The translations under genes and the position numbers were made by a program. Below are positions 43,380 through 56,551 of a stretch of 64,000 nucleotides of DNA, in pieces. The notes under the pieces were generated by a model that saw only the letters and a list, made by a program, of their open reading frames with translations, made no database searches and was not told the origin of the DNA. The DNA comes from Acanthosepion esculentum (lineage: Eukaryota > Mollusca > Cephalopoda > Sepiida > Sepiidae): contig OZ038492.1 of assembly GCA_964036315.1 (NCBI GenBank), forward strand, positions 35,620,618-35,684,617, given 5' to 3'. Numbering within the stretch: position 1 is the stretch's first letter; every line of letters starts with the position of its first letter.

Positions 43380-44319
43380 GTAATTAATCTATACTGATCA
43401 TTACTCTGTTATTTCCTATTACATCAATACTGATCATTGCTCTCTTCTCTCCTATTACATCAATACTGATCATTATTCTAAATGTTCTTTCCTATTACAT
43501 CAATACTGATCATTACTCTAACTGTTCTTTCCTATTACATAATTACTGATCATTACTCTAAATGTTCTTTCCTATTACATCAATACTGATCATTACTCTA
43601 ACTGTTCTTTCCTATTTCATCAATACTGATCATTACTCTAATTGTTCTTTCCTATTACATCAATACTGATCATTACTCTAACTGTTCTTTCCTATTACAT
43701 CAATACTGATCATTACTCTGTTCTTTCCTATTACATCAATACTGATCATTACTCAAATTGTTCATGCCTATTACATTAATACTGTTCATTACTCTAACTG
43801 TTTTTTCCTATTACATCAATACTGATCATTACTCTAACTGTTCTTTACTATTACATCAATACTGATCATTACTCTAACTCTTATTTCCTATTACATCAAT
43901 ACTGATCATTACTCTAATTGGTCTTTCCTATTACATCAATACTGATCATTATTCCAACTGTTTTTTCTATTACATCAATACTGATCATTACTCTAACTGT
44001 TCTTTCCTATTACATCAATACTGATCATTACTCTAACTGTTCTTTCCTATTACATCAATCCTGATCATTACTGTAAGTGTTCTTTCCTATTACATCAATA
44101 CTGATCATTACTTTAACTGTTCTTTCGTATTACATCATTACGGATCATTACTCTAACTGTTCTTTTCTATTATATCAATACTGATCATTACTCTGTTCTT
44201 TCCTATTACATCAATACTGATCATTACTCTAACTGTTCTTTCCTATTAAATAAATACTGATCATTACTCTTTTCTTTCCTATTACATCAATACTGATCAT
44301 TACTCTAACTGTTCTTTCC
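43380..44319 (+). repeat. Right-hand HOR unit 1, short form (940 bp, 24 monomers)
   Basis: Measured from one GTAATTAATC marker to the next. I counted 24 monomers: five of 36 bp, one of 39 bp, one of 41 bp and the rest of 40 bp, which sums to 940. It holds the beginning and end of the full unit but lacks the central part, including GTTCTTTGC with ACATGAATAC, CCGGTTAC, CTAACCGTCC and GTTCC. It is either an ancestral half-unit or a deletion product. Confidence 0.9.
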
Positions 44320-45411
44320 GTAATTAATCTATACTGATCATTACTCTGTACTTTCCTATTACATCAATACTGATCATTGCTCTCTTTTTTCCTATTACAT
44401 CAATACTGATCATTACTCTAACTGTTCTTTCCTATTACATCAACACTGATCATTACTCAAACTGTTCATGCCTATTACATTAATACTGATCATTACTCTA
44501 ACTGTTCTTTCCTATTACGTCAATACTGATCATTACACTAACTGTTCTTTCCTATTACATCAATACTGATCATTATTCTAACTGTTCTTTCCTATTACAT
44601 CAATAGTGATCATTACTCTAACTGTTCTTTCCTATTACATCAATACTGATCATTACTCTAACCGTCCTTTCCTATTACATCAATACTGATCATTACTCTA
44701 AGTGTTCCTTCCTATTACATCAATACTGATCATTACTCTAACTGTTCTTTCCTATTACATCAATACTGATCATTACTCTAACTGTTCTTTCCTATTACAT
44801 CAATACTGATCATTACTCTGTCCTTTCCTATTACATCAATACTGATCATTACTCTGTTCTTTCCTATTACATCAATACTGATCTTTACTCTAACTGTTCT
44901 TTCCTATTACATCAATATTGATTATTACTCTAACTGTTCTTTCCTATTAAATCAATACTGATCATTACACTAAATGTTATTTCCTATTACATCAATATTG
45001 ATCATTACACTAACTGTTCTTTCCTATTACATCAATACTGATCAATACTGTAACTGTTCTTTCCAATTACATCAATACTGATCATTACTCTAACTGTTCT
45101 TTCCTATTACATCAATACTGATCATTACTCTCTTTTTCCTATTACATCAATACTGATCATTACTCTAACTGTTCTTTCCTATTACATCAATACTGATCAT
45201 TACTTTAACTGTTCTTTCCTATTACATCATTACGGATCATTACTCAAACTGTTCTTTTCTATTATATCAATACTGATCATTACTCTGTTCTTTCCTATTA
45301 CATCAATACTGATCATTATTCTAACTGTTCTTTCCTATTAAATAAATACTGATCATTACTCTTTTTTTTCCTATTACATCAATACTGATCATTACTCTAA
45401 CTGTTCTTTCC
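44320..45411 (+). repeat. Right-hand HOR unit 2, short form (1,092 bp, 28 monomers)
   Basis: I counted 28 monomers: six of 36 bp, one of 35 bp, one of 41 bp and twenty of 40 bp, which sums to 1,092. It contains CTAACCGTCC and GTTCC, absent from unit 1, and an ATTGATTATTAC / ACACTAAATGTTATTT block that returns later at 54,129, 59,628 and 63,277. The full-length 48-mer looks like a join of unit-1-like and unit-2-like halves. Confidence 0.9.
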
Positions 45412-47295
45412 GTAATTAATCTATACTGATCATTACTCTGTTCTTTCCTATTACATCAATACTGATCATTGCTCTCTTCTTTCCTATTGCATCAATACTG
45501 ATCATTACTCTAACTGTTCTTTCCTATTACATCAATACTGATCATTACTCAAACTGTTCATGCCTATTACATCAATACTGATCATTACTCTAACTGTTCT
45601 TTCCTATTACATCAATACTGATCATTACACTAACTGTTCTTTCCTATTACATCAATATTGATCATTATTCTAAATGTTCTTTCCTATTACATCAATACTG
45701 ATCATTAATCTAACTGTTCTTTCCTATTACATCAATACTGATCATTACTCTAAATGTTCTTTCCTATTATATTAATACTGATCATTACTCTGTTCTTTGC
45801 TATTACATGAATACTGATCATTATTCTAAATGTTCTTTCCTATTACATCAATACTGATCATTACTCTAACTGTTCTTTCCTATTACATCATTACTGATCA
45901 TTACTCTAAATGTTCTTTCCTATTACATCAATACTGATCATTACTCTAACTGTTCTTTCCTATTTCATCAATACTGATCATTACTCTAATTGTTCTTTCC
46001 TATTACATCAATACTGATCATTACTCTAACTGTTCTTTCCTCTTACATCAATACTGATCATTACTCTGTTCTTTCCTATTACCACAATACTGATCATTAC
46101 TCTAACTGTGCTTTCCTATTACATCAATACTGATCATTACTCAAATTGTTCATGCCTATTACAACAATACTGTTCATTACTCTAACTGTTCTTTCCTATT
46201 ACATCAATACTGATCATTACTCTAACTGTTCTTTACTATTACATCAATACTGATCATTACTCTAACTCTTATTTCCTATTACATCAATACTGATCATTAC
46301 TCTAATTGGTCTTTCCTATTACATCAATACTGATCATTATTCCAACTGTTTTTTCTATTACATCAATACTGATCATTACTTTAAATGTTCTTTCCTATTA
46401 CATCAATACTGATCATTACTCTAACTGTTCTTTCCTATTACATCAATACTGATCATTAATCTGTTCTTTCCGGTTACATCAATACTGATCATTATTCTAA
46501 CTGTTCATTCCTATTGCATCAATACTGATCATTACACTAACTGTTCTTTCCTATTACATAAATACTGATCATTACTCTAACTGTTCTTTCCAATTACATC
46601 AATACTGATCATTACTCTAACTGTTCTTTCCTATTACATCAATACTGATCATTACTCTCTTCTTTCCTATTACATCAATATTGATCATTACTCTAACTGT
46701 TCTTTCCTATTACATCAATACTGATCATTACTCTAACTGTTCTTTCCTATTACATCAATACTGATCATTACTCTAACCGTCCATTCCAATTACATCAATA
46801 CTGATCATTACTCTAAGTGTTCCTTCCTATTACATCAATACTGATCATTACTCTAACTGTTCTTTCCTATTACATCAATACTGATCATTACTCTAACTGT
46901 TCTTTCCAATTACATCAATACTGATCATTACTCTAACTGTTCTTTCCTATTACATCAATGCTGATCATTACTCTCTTCTTTCCTATTACATCAATACTGA
47001 TCATTACTCTAACTGTTCTTTCCTATTACATCAATCCTGATCATTACTCTAAGTGTTCTTTCCTATTACATCAATACTGATCATTACTTTAACTGTTCTT
47101 TCCTATTACATCATTACGGATCATTACTCTAACTGTTCTTTTCTATTATATCAATACTGATCATTACTCTGTTCTTTCCTATTACATCAATACTGATCAT
47201 TACTCTAAGTGTTCTTTCCTATTAAATAAATACTGATCATTACTCTTTTCTTTCCTATTACATCAATACTGATCATTACTCTAACTGTTCTTTCC
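45412..47295 (+). repeat. Right-hand HOR unit 3, full form (1,884 bp, 48 monomers)
   Basis: First full-length unit. The length fits 48 monomers, nine of them 36 bp, with the 41-bp marker offset by one 39-bp ATTCCAACTGTTTTTTC monomer. Tags in order are TTGCTCTC, CAAACTGTTCATGCC, TTATATTAATAC, ACATGAATAC, CCTCTTACATC, ACAACAATACTGTTC, CTAATTGG, CCGGTTAC, TTGCATC, CTAACCGTCC, GTTCC, CAATGCTG, CAATCCTG, ATTACGG and TTAAATAAATAC. Monomer count is from length and tags. Confidence 0.9.
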
Positions 47296-49139
47296 GTAAT
47301 TAATCTATACTGATCATTACTCTGTTCTTTCCTATTACATCAATACTGATCATTGCTCTCTTCTTTCCTATTACATCAATACTGATCATTACTCTAACTG
47401 TTCTTTCCTATTACATCAATACTGATCATTACTCAAACTGTTCATGCCTATTACATCAATACTGATCATTACTCTAACTGTTCTTTCCTATTACATCAAT
47501 ACTGATCATTACACTAACTGTTCTTTCCTATTACATCAATATTGATCATTATTCTAAATGTTCTTTCCTATTACATCAATACTGATCATTAATCTAACTG
47601 TTCTTTCCTATTACATCAATACTGATCATTACTCTAAATGTTCTTTCCTATTATATTAATACTGATCATTACTCTGTTCTTTGCTATTACATGAATACTG
47701 ATCATTATTCTAAATGTTCTTTCCTATTACATCAATACTGATCATTACTCTAACTGTTCTTTCCTATTACATCATTACTGATCATTACTCTAAATGTTCT
47801 TTCCTATTACATCAATACTGATCATTACTCTAACTGTTCTTTCCGTATTTCATCAATACTGATCATTACTCTAATTGTTCTTTCCTATTACATCAATACT
47901 GATCATTACTCTAACTGTTCTTTCCTCTTACATCACTACTGATCATTACTCTGTTCTTTCCTATTACATCAATACTGATCATTACTCTAACTGTGCTTTC
48001 CTATTACATCAATACTGATCATTACTCAAATTGTTCATGCCTATTACAACAATACTGTTCATTACTCTAACTGTTCTTTCCTATTACATCAATACTGATC
48101 ATTACTCTAACTCTTATTTCCTATTACATCAATACTGATCATTCTCTAATTGGTCTTTCCTATTACATCAATACTGATCATTATTCCAACTGTTTTTTCT
48201 ATTACATCAATACTGATCATTACTCTAAATGTTCTTTCCTATTACATCAATACTGATCATTACTCTAACTGTTCTTTCCTATTACATCAATACTGATCAT
48301 TAATCTGTTCTTTCCGGTTACATCATTACTGATCATTATTCTAACTGTTCATTCCTATTGCATCAATACTGATCATTACACTAACTGTTCTTTCCTATTA
48401 CATCAATACTGATCATTACTCTAACTGTTCTTTCCAATTACATCAATACTGATCATTACTCTAACTGTTCTTTCCTATTACATCAATACTGATCATTACT
48501 CTCTTCTTTCCTATTACATCAATATTGATCATTACTCTAACTGTTCTTTCCTATTACATCAATACTGATCATTACTCTAACTGTTCTTTCCTATTACATC
48601 AATACTGATCATTACTCTAACCGTCCTTTCCTATTACATCAATACTGATCATTACTCTAAGTGTTCCTTCCTATTACATCAATACTGATCATTACTCTAA
48701 CTGTTCTTTCCTATTACATCAATACTGATCATTACTCTAACTGTTCTTTCCAATTACATCAATACTGATCATTACTCTAACTCTTCTTTCCTATTACATC
48801 AATGCTGATCATTACTCTCTTCTTTCCTATTACATCAATACTGATCATTACTCTAACTGTTCTTTCCTATTACATCAATCCTGATCATTACTCTAAGTGT
48901 TCTTTCCTATTACATCAATACTGATCATTACTTTAACTGTTCTTTCCTATTACATCATTACGGATCATTACTCTAACTGTTCTTTTCTATTATATCAATA
49001 CTGATCATTACTCTGTTCTTTCCTATTACATCAATACTGATCATTACTCTAAGTGTTCTTTCCTATTAAATAAATACTGATCATTACTCTTTTCTTTCCT
49101 ATTACATCAATACTGATCATTACTCTAACTGTTCTTTCC
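47296..49139 (+). repeat. Right-hand HOR unit 4 (1,844 bp, 47 monomers)
   Basis: I counted this unit monomer by monomer: 47 copies, nine of 36 bp, two of 41 bp (the marker and a CCGTATTTC near 47,846) and two of 39 bp (ATTCTCTAATTGG and the TTTTTTC form), which sums to 1,844. It lacks the GTTCTTTACTATT monomer of unit 3. Confidence 0.94.
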
Positions 49140-50983
49140 GTAATTAATCTATACTGATCATTACTCTGTTCTTTCCTATTACATCAATACTGATCATTGC
49201 TCTCTTCTTTCCTATTACATCAATACTGATCATTACTCTAACTGTTCTTTCCTATTACATCAATACTGATCATTACTCAAACTGTTCATGCCTATTACAT
49301 CAATACTGATCATTACTCTAACTGTTCTTTCCTATTACATCAATACTGATCATTACACTAACTGTTCTTTCCTATTACATCAATATTGATCATTATTCTA
49401 AATGTTCTTTCCTATTACATCAATACTGATCATTAATCTAACTGTTCTTTCCTATTACATCAATACTGATCATTACTCTAAATGTTCTTTCCTATTATAT
49501 TAATACTGATCATTACTCTGTTCTTTGCTATTACATGAATACTGATCATTATTCTAAATGTTCTTTCCTATTACATCAATACTGATCATTACTCTAACTG
49601 TTCTTTCCTATTACATCATTACTGATCATTACTCTAAATGTTCTTTCCTATTCCATCAATACTGATCATTACTCTAACTGTTCTTTCCTATTTCATCAAT
49701 ACTGATCATTACTCTAATTGTTCTTTCCTATTACATCAATACTGATCATTACTCTAACTGTTCTTTCCTCTTACATCACTACTGATCATTACTCTGTTCT
49801 TTCCTATTACATCAATACTGATCATTACTCTAACTGTGATTTCCTATTACATCAATACTGATCATTACTCAAATTGTTCATGCCTATTACAACAATACTG
49901 TTCATTACTCTAACTGTTCTTTCCTATTACATCAATACTGATCATTACTCTAACTGTTCTTTACTATTACATCAATACTGATCATTACTCTAACTCTTAT
50001 TTCCTATTACATCAATACTGATCATTACTCTAATTGGTCTTTCCTATTACATCAATACTGATCATTATTCCAACTGTTTTTTCTATTACATCAATACTGA
50101 TCATTACTCTAAATGTTCTTTCCTATTACATCAATCCTGATCATTACTCTAACTGTTCTTTCCTATTACATCAATACTGATCATTAATCTGTTGTTTCCG
50201 GTTACATCAATACTGATCATTATTCTAACTGTTCATTCCTATTGCATCAATACTGATCATTACACTAACTGTTTTTTCCAATTACATCAATACTGATCAT
50301 TACTCTAACTGTTCTTTCCAATTACATCAATACTGATCATTACTCTAACTGTTCTTTCCTATTACATCAATACTGATCATTACTCTCTTCTTTCCTATTA
50401 CATCAATATTGATCATTACTCTAACTGTTCTTTCCTATTACATCAATACTGATCATTACTCTAACTGTTCTTTCCTATTACATCAATACTGATCATTACT
50501 CTAACCGTCCTTTCCTATTACATCAATACTGATCATTACTCTAAGTGTTCCTTCCTATTACATCAATACTGATCATTACTCTAACTGTTCTTTCCTATTA
50601 CATCAATACTGATCATTACTCTAACTGTTCTTTCCTATTACATCAATGCTGATCATTACTCTCTTCTTTCCTATTACATCAATACTGATCATTACTCTAA
50701 CTGTTCTTTCCTATTACATCAATCCTGATCATTACTCTAAGTGTTCTTTCCTATTACATCAATACTGATCATTACTTTAACTGTTCTTTCCTATTACATC
50801 ATTACGGATCATTACTCTAACTGTTCTTTTCTATTATATCAATACTGATCATTACTCTGTTCTTTCCTATTACATCAATACTGATCATTACTCTAACTGT
50901 TCTTTCCTATTAAATAAATACTGATCATTACTCTTTTCTTTCCTATTACATCAATACTGATCATTACTCTAACTGTTCTTTCC
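49140..50983 (+). repeat. Right-hand HOR unit 5 (1,844 bp, 47 monomers)
   Basis: Same length as unit 4 by a different route. It keeps the GTTCTTTACTATT monomer but lacks one CCAATTAC monomer near 50,620. Private or nearly private changes are CCTATTCCATC (49,651, shared with unit 6) and CTGTGATTTCC (49,848). Confidence 0.92.
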
Positions 50984-52867
50984 GTAATTAATCTATACTG
51001 ATCATTACTCTGTTCTTTCCTATTACATCAATACTGATCATTGCTCTCTTCTTTCCTATTACATCAAGACTGATCATTACTCTAACTGTTCTTTCCTATT
51101 ACATCAATACTGATCATTACTCAAACTGTTCATGCCTATTACATCAATACTGATCATTACTCTAACTGTTCTTTCCTATTACATCAATACTGATCATTAC
51201 ACTAACTGTTCTTTCCTATTACATCAATATTGATCATTATTCTAAATGTTCTTTCCTATTACATCAATACTGATCATTAATCTAACTGTTCTTTCCTATT
51301 ACATCAATACTGATCATTACTCTAAATGTTCTTTCCTATTATATTAATACTGATCATTACTCTGTTCTTTGCTATTACATGAATACTGATCATTATTCTA
51401 AATGTTCTTTCCTATTACATCAATACTGATCATTACTCTAACTGTTCTTTCCTATTACATCATTACTGATCATTACTCTAAATGTTCTTTCCTATTCCAT
51501 CAATACTGATCATTACTCTAACTGTTCTTTCCTATTTCATCAATACTGATCATTACTCTAATTGTTCTTTCCTATTACATCAATACTGATCATTACTCTA
51601 ACTGTTCTTTCCTCTTACATCACTACTGATCATTACTCTGTTCTTTCCTATTACATCAATACTGATCATTACTCTAACTGTGCTTTCCTATTACATCAAT
51701 ACTGATCATTACTCAAATTGTTCATGCCTATTACAACAATACTGTTCATTACTCTAACTGTTCTTTCCTATTACATCAATACTGATCATTACTCTAACTG
51801 TTCTTTACTATTACATCAATACTGATCATTACTCTAACTCTTATTTCCTATTACATCAATACTGATCATTACTCTAATTGGTCTTTCCTATTACATCAAT
51901 ACTGATCATTATTCCAACTGTTTTTTCTATTACATCAATACTGATCATTACTCTAAATGTTCTTTCCTATTACATCAATACTGATCATTACTCTAACTGT
52001 TCTTTCCTATTACATCAATACTGATCATTAATCTGTTCTTTCCGGTTACATCAATACTGATCATTATTCTAACTGTTCATTCCTATTGCATCAATACTGA
52101 TCATTACACTAACTGTTTTTTCCAATTACATCAATACTGATCATTACTCTAACTGTTCTTTCCAATTACATCAATACTGATCATTACTCTAACTGTTCTT
52201 TCCTATTACATCAATACTGATCATTACTCTCTTCTTTCCTATTACATCAATATTGATCATTACTCTAACTGTTCTTTCCTATTACATCAATACTGATCAT
52301 TACTCTAACTGTTCTTTCCTATTACATCAATACTGATCATTACTCTAACCGTCCTTTCCTATTACATCAATACTGATCATTACTCTAAGTGTTCCTTCCT
52401 ATTACATCAATACTGATCATTACTCTAACTGTTCTTTCCTATTACATCAATACTGATCATTACTCTAACTGTTCTTTCCAATTACATCAATACTGATCAT
52501 TACTCTAACTGTTCTTTCCTATTACATCAATGCTGATCATTACTCTCTTCTTTCCTATTACATCAATACTGATCATTACTCTAACTGTTCTTTCCTATTA
52601 CATCAATCCTGATCATTACTCTAAGTGTTCTTTCCTATTACATCAATACTGATCATTACTTTAACTGTTCTTTCCTATTACATCATTACGGATCATTACT
52701 CTAACTGTTCTTTTCTATTATATCAATACTGATCATTACTCTGTTCTTTCCTATTACATCAATACTGATCATTACTCTAACTGTTCTTTCCTATTAAATA
52801 AATACTGATCATTACTCTTTTCTTTCCTATTACATCAATACTGATCATTACTCTAACTGTTCTTTCC
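50984..52867 (+). repeat. Right-hand HOR unit 6, full form (1,884 bp, 48 monomers)
   Basis: Full order as in unit 3. It shares CCTATTCCATC (about 51,494) with its left neighbour only, which indicates a recent exchange or duplication between units 5 and 6. A private ACATCAAGACTG lies near 51,062. Confidence 0.9.
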
Positions 52868-54667
52868 GTAATTAATCTATACTGATCATTACTCTGTTCT
52901 TTCCTATTACATCAATACTGATCATTGCTCTCTTCTTTCCTATTACATCAATACTGATCATTACTCTAACTGTTCTTTCCTATTACATCAATACTGATCA
53001 TTACTCAAACTGTTCATGCCTATTACATCAATACTGATCATTACTCTAACTGTTCTTTCCTATTACATCAATACTGATCATTACACTAACTGTTCTTTCC
53101 TATTACATCAATATTGATCATTATTCTAAATGTTCTTTCCTATTACATCAATACTGATCATTAATCTAACTGTTCTTTCCTATTACATCAATACTGATCA
53201 TTACTCTAAATGTTCTTTCCTATTATATTAATACTGATCATTACTCTGTTCTTTGCTATTACATGAATACTGATCATTATTCTAAATGTTTGTTCCTATT
53301 ACATCAATACTGATCATTACTCTAACTGTTCTTTCCTATTACATCATTACTGATCATTACTCGAAATGTACTTTCCTATTACATCAATACTGATCATTAC
53401 TCTAACTGTTCTTTCCTATTTCATCAATACTGATCATTACTCTAATTGTTCTTTCCTATTACATCAATACTGATCATTACTCTAACTGTTCTTTCCTCTT
53501 ACATCACTACTGATCATTACTCTGTTCTTTCCTATTACATCAATACTGATCATTACTCTAACTGTGCTTTCCTATTACATCAATACTGATCATTACTCAA
53601 ATTGTTCATGCCTATTACAACAATACTGTTCATTACTCTAACTGTTCTTTCCTATTACATCAATACTGATCATTACTCTAACTGTTCTTTATTATTACAT
53701 CAATACTGATCATTACTCTAACTCTTATTTCCTATTACATCAATACTGATCATTACTCTAATTGGTCTTTCCTATTACATCAATACTGATCATTATTCCA
53801 ACTGTTTTTTCTATTACATCAATACTGATCATTACTCTAAATGTTCTTTCCTATTACATCAATACTGATCATTACTCTAACTGTTCTTTCCTATTACATC
53901 AATACTGATCATTAATCTGTTCTTTCCGGTTACATCAATACTGATCATTATTCTAACTGTTCTTTCCTATTACATCAATACTGATCATTACTCTAACTGT
54001 TCTTTCCTATTACATCAATACTGATCATTACTCTGTCCTTTCCTATTACATCAATACTGATCATTACTCTGTTCTTTCCTATTACATCAATACTGATCAT
54101 TACTCTAACTGTTCTTTCCTATTACATCAATATTGATTATTACTCTAACTGTTCTTTCCTATTACATCAATACTGATCATTACACTAAATGTTATTTCCT
54201 ATTACATCAATATTGATCATTACACTAACTGTTCTTTCCTATTACATCAATACTGATCATTACTCTAACTGTTCTTTCCAATTACATCAATACTGATCAT
54301 TACTCTAACTGTTCTTTCCTATTACATCAATACTGATCATTACTCTCTTCTTTCTTATTACATCAATACTGATCATTACTCTAACTGTTCTTTCCTATTA
54401 CATCAATCCTGATCATTACTCTAAGTGTTCTTTCCTATTACATCAATACTGATCATTACTTTAAATGTTCTTTCCTATTACATCATTACGGATCATTACT
54501 CTAACTGTTCTTTTCGATTATATCAATACTGATCATTACTCTGTTCTTTCCTATTACATCAATACTGATAATTACTCTAACTGTTCTTTCCTATTAAATA
54601 AATACTGATCATTACTCTTTTCTTTCCTATTACATCAATACTGATCATTACTCTAACTGTTCTTTCC
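52868..54667 (+). repeat. Right-hand HOR unit 7, recombinant form (1,800 bp, 46 monomers)
   Basis: I counted 46 monomers, ten of them 36 bp, which sums to 1,800. The segment after CCGGTTAC, normally TTCATTCCTATTGCATC through CTAACCGTCC, is replaced by CTGTCC, CTGTTC, ATTGATTATTAC and ACACTAAATGTTATTT monomers, as in unit 2. The flanks match the full unit, so this is a segment swap. Confidence 0.92.
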
Positions 54668-56551
54668 GTAATTAATCTATACTGATCATTACTCTGTTCT
54701 TTCCTATTACATCAATACTGATCATTGCTCTCTTCTTTCCTATTACATCAATACTGATCATTACTCTAACTGTTCTTTCCTATTACATCGATACTGATCA
54801 TTACTCAAACTGTTCATGCCTATTACATCAATACTGATCATTACTCTAACTGTTCTTTCCTATTACATCAATACTGATCATTACACTAACTGTTCTTTCC
54901 TATTACATCAATATTGATCATTATTCTAAATGTTCTTTCCTATTACATCAATACTGATCATTAATCTAACTGTTCTTTCCTATTACATCAATACTGATCA
55001 TTACTCTAAATGTTCTTTCCTATTATATTAATACTGATCATTACTCTGTTCTTTGCTATTACATGAATACTGATCATTATTCTAAATGTTCTTTCCTATT
55101 ACATCAATACTGATCATTACTCTAACTGTTCTTTCCTATTACATCATTACTGATCATTACTCTAAATGTTCTTTCCTATTACATCAATACTGATCATTAC
55201 TCTAACTGTTCTTTCCTATTTCATCAATACTGATCATTACTCTAATTGTTCTTTCCTATTACATCAATACTGATCATTACTCTAACTGTTCTTTCCTCTT
55301 ACATCAATACTGATCATTACTCTGTTCTTTCCTATTACATCAATACTGATCATTACTCTAACTGTGCTTTCCTATTACATCAATACTGATCATTACTCAA
55401 ATTGTTCATGCCTATTACAACAATACTGTTCATTACTCTAACAGTTCTTTCCTATTACATCAATACTGATCATTACTCTAACTGTTCTTTACTATTACAT
55501 CAATACTGATCATTACTCTAACTCTTATTTCCTATTACATCAATACTGATCATTACTCTAATTGGTCTTTCCTATTACATCAATACTGATCATTATTCCA
55601 ACTGTTTTTTCTATTACATCAATACTGATCATTACTTTAAATGTTCTTTCCTATTACATCAATACTGATCATTACTCTAACTGTTCTTTCCTATTACATC
55701 AATACTGATCATTAATCTGTTCTTTCCGGTTACATCAATACTGATCATTATTCTAACTGTTCATTCCTATTGCATCAATACTGATCATTACACTAACTGT
55801 TCTTTCCTATTACATCAATACTGATCATTACTCTAACTGTTCTTTCCAATTACATCAATACTGATCATTACTCTAACTGTTCTTTCCTATTACATCAATA
55901 CTGATCATTACTCTCTTCTTTCCTATTACATCAATATTGATCATTACTCTAACTGTTCTTTTCTATTACATCAATACTGATCATTACTCTAACTGTTCTT
56001 TCCTATTACATCAATACTGATCATTACTCTAACCGTCCTTTCCTATTACATCAATACTGATCATTACTCTAAGTGTTCCTTCCTATTACATCAATACTGA
56101 TCATTACTCTAACTGTTCTTTCCTATTACATCAATACTGATCATTACTCTAACTGTTCTTTCCAATTACATCAATACTGATCATTACTCTAACTGTTCTT
56201 TCCTATTACATCAATGCTGATCATTACTCTCTTCTTTCCTATTACATCAATACTGATCATTACTCTAACTGTTCTTTCCTATTACATCAATCCTGATCAT
56301 TACTCTAAGTGTTCTTTCCTATTACATCAATACTGATCATTACTTTAATTGTTCTTTCCTATTACATCATTACGGATCATTACTCTAACTGTTCTTTTCT
56401 ATTATATCAATACTGATCATTACTCTGTTCTTTCATATTACATCAATACTGATCATTACTCTAACTGTTCTTTCCTATTAAATAAATACTGATCATTACT
56501 CTTTTCTTTCCTATTACATCAATACTGATCATTACTCTAACTGTTCTTTCC
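54668..56551 (+). repeat. Right-hand HOR unit 8, full form (1,884 bp, 48 monomers)
   Basis: Returns to the full 48-monomer order, with TTGCATC, CTAACCGTCC and GTTCC present. Private changes include ACATCGATAC near 54,786, CTCTAACAGTTC near 55,440 and TTTCATATTAC near 56,431. Confidence 0.9.
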
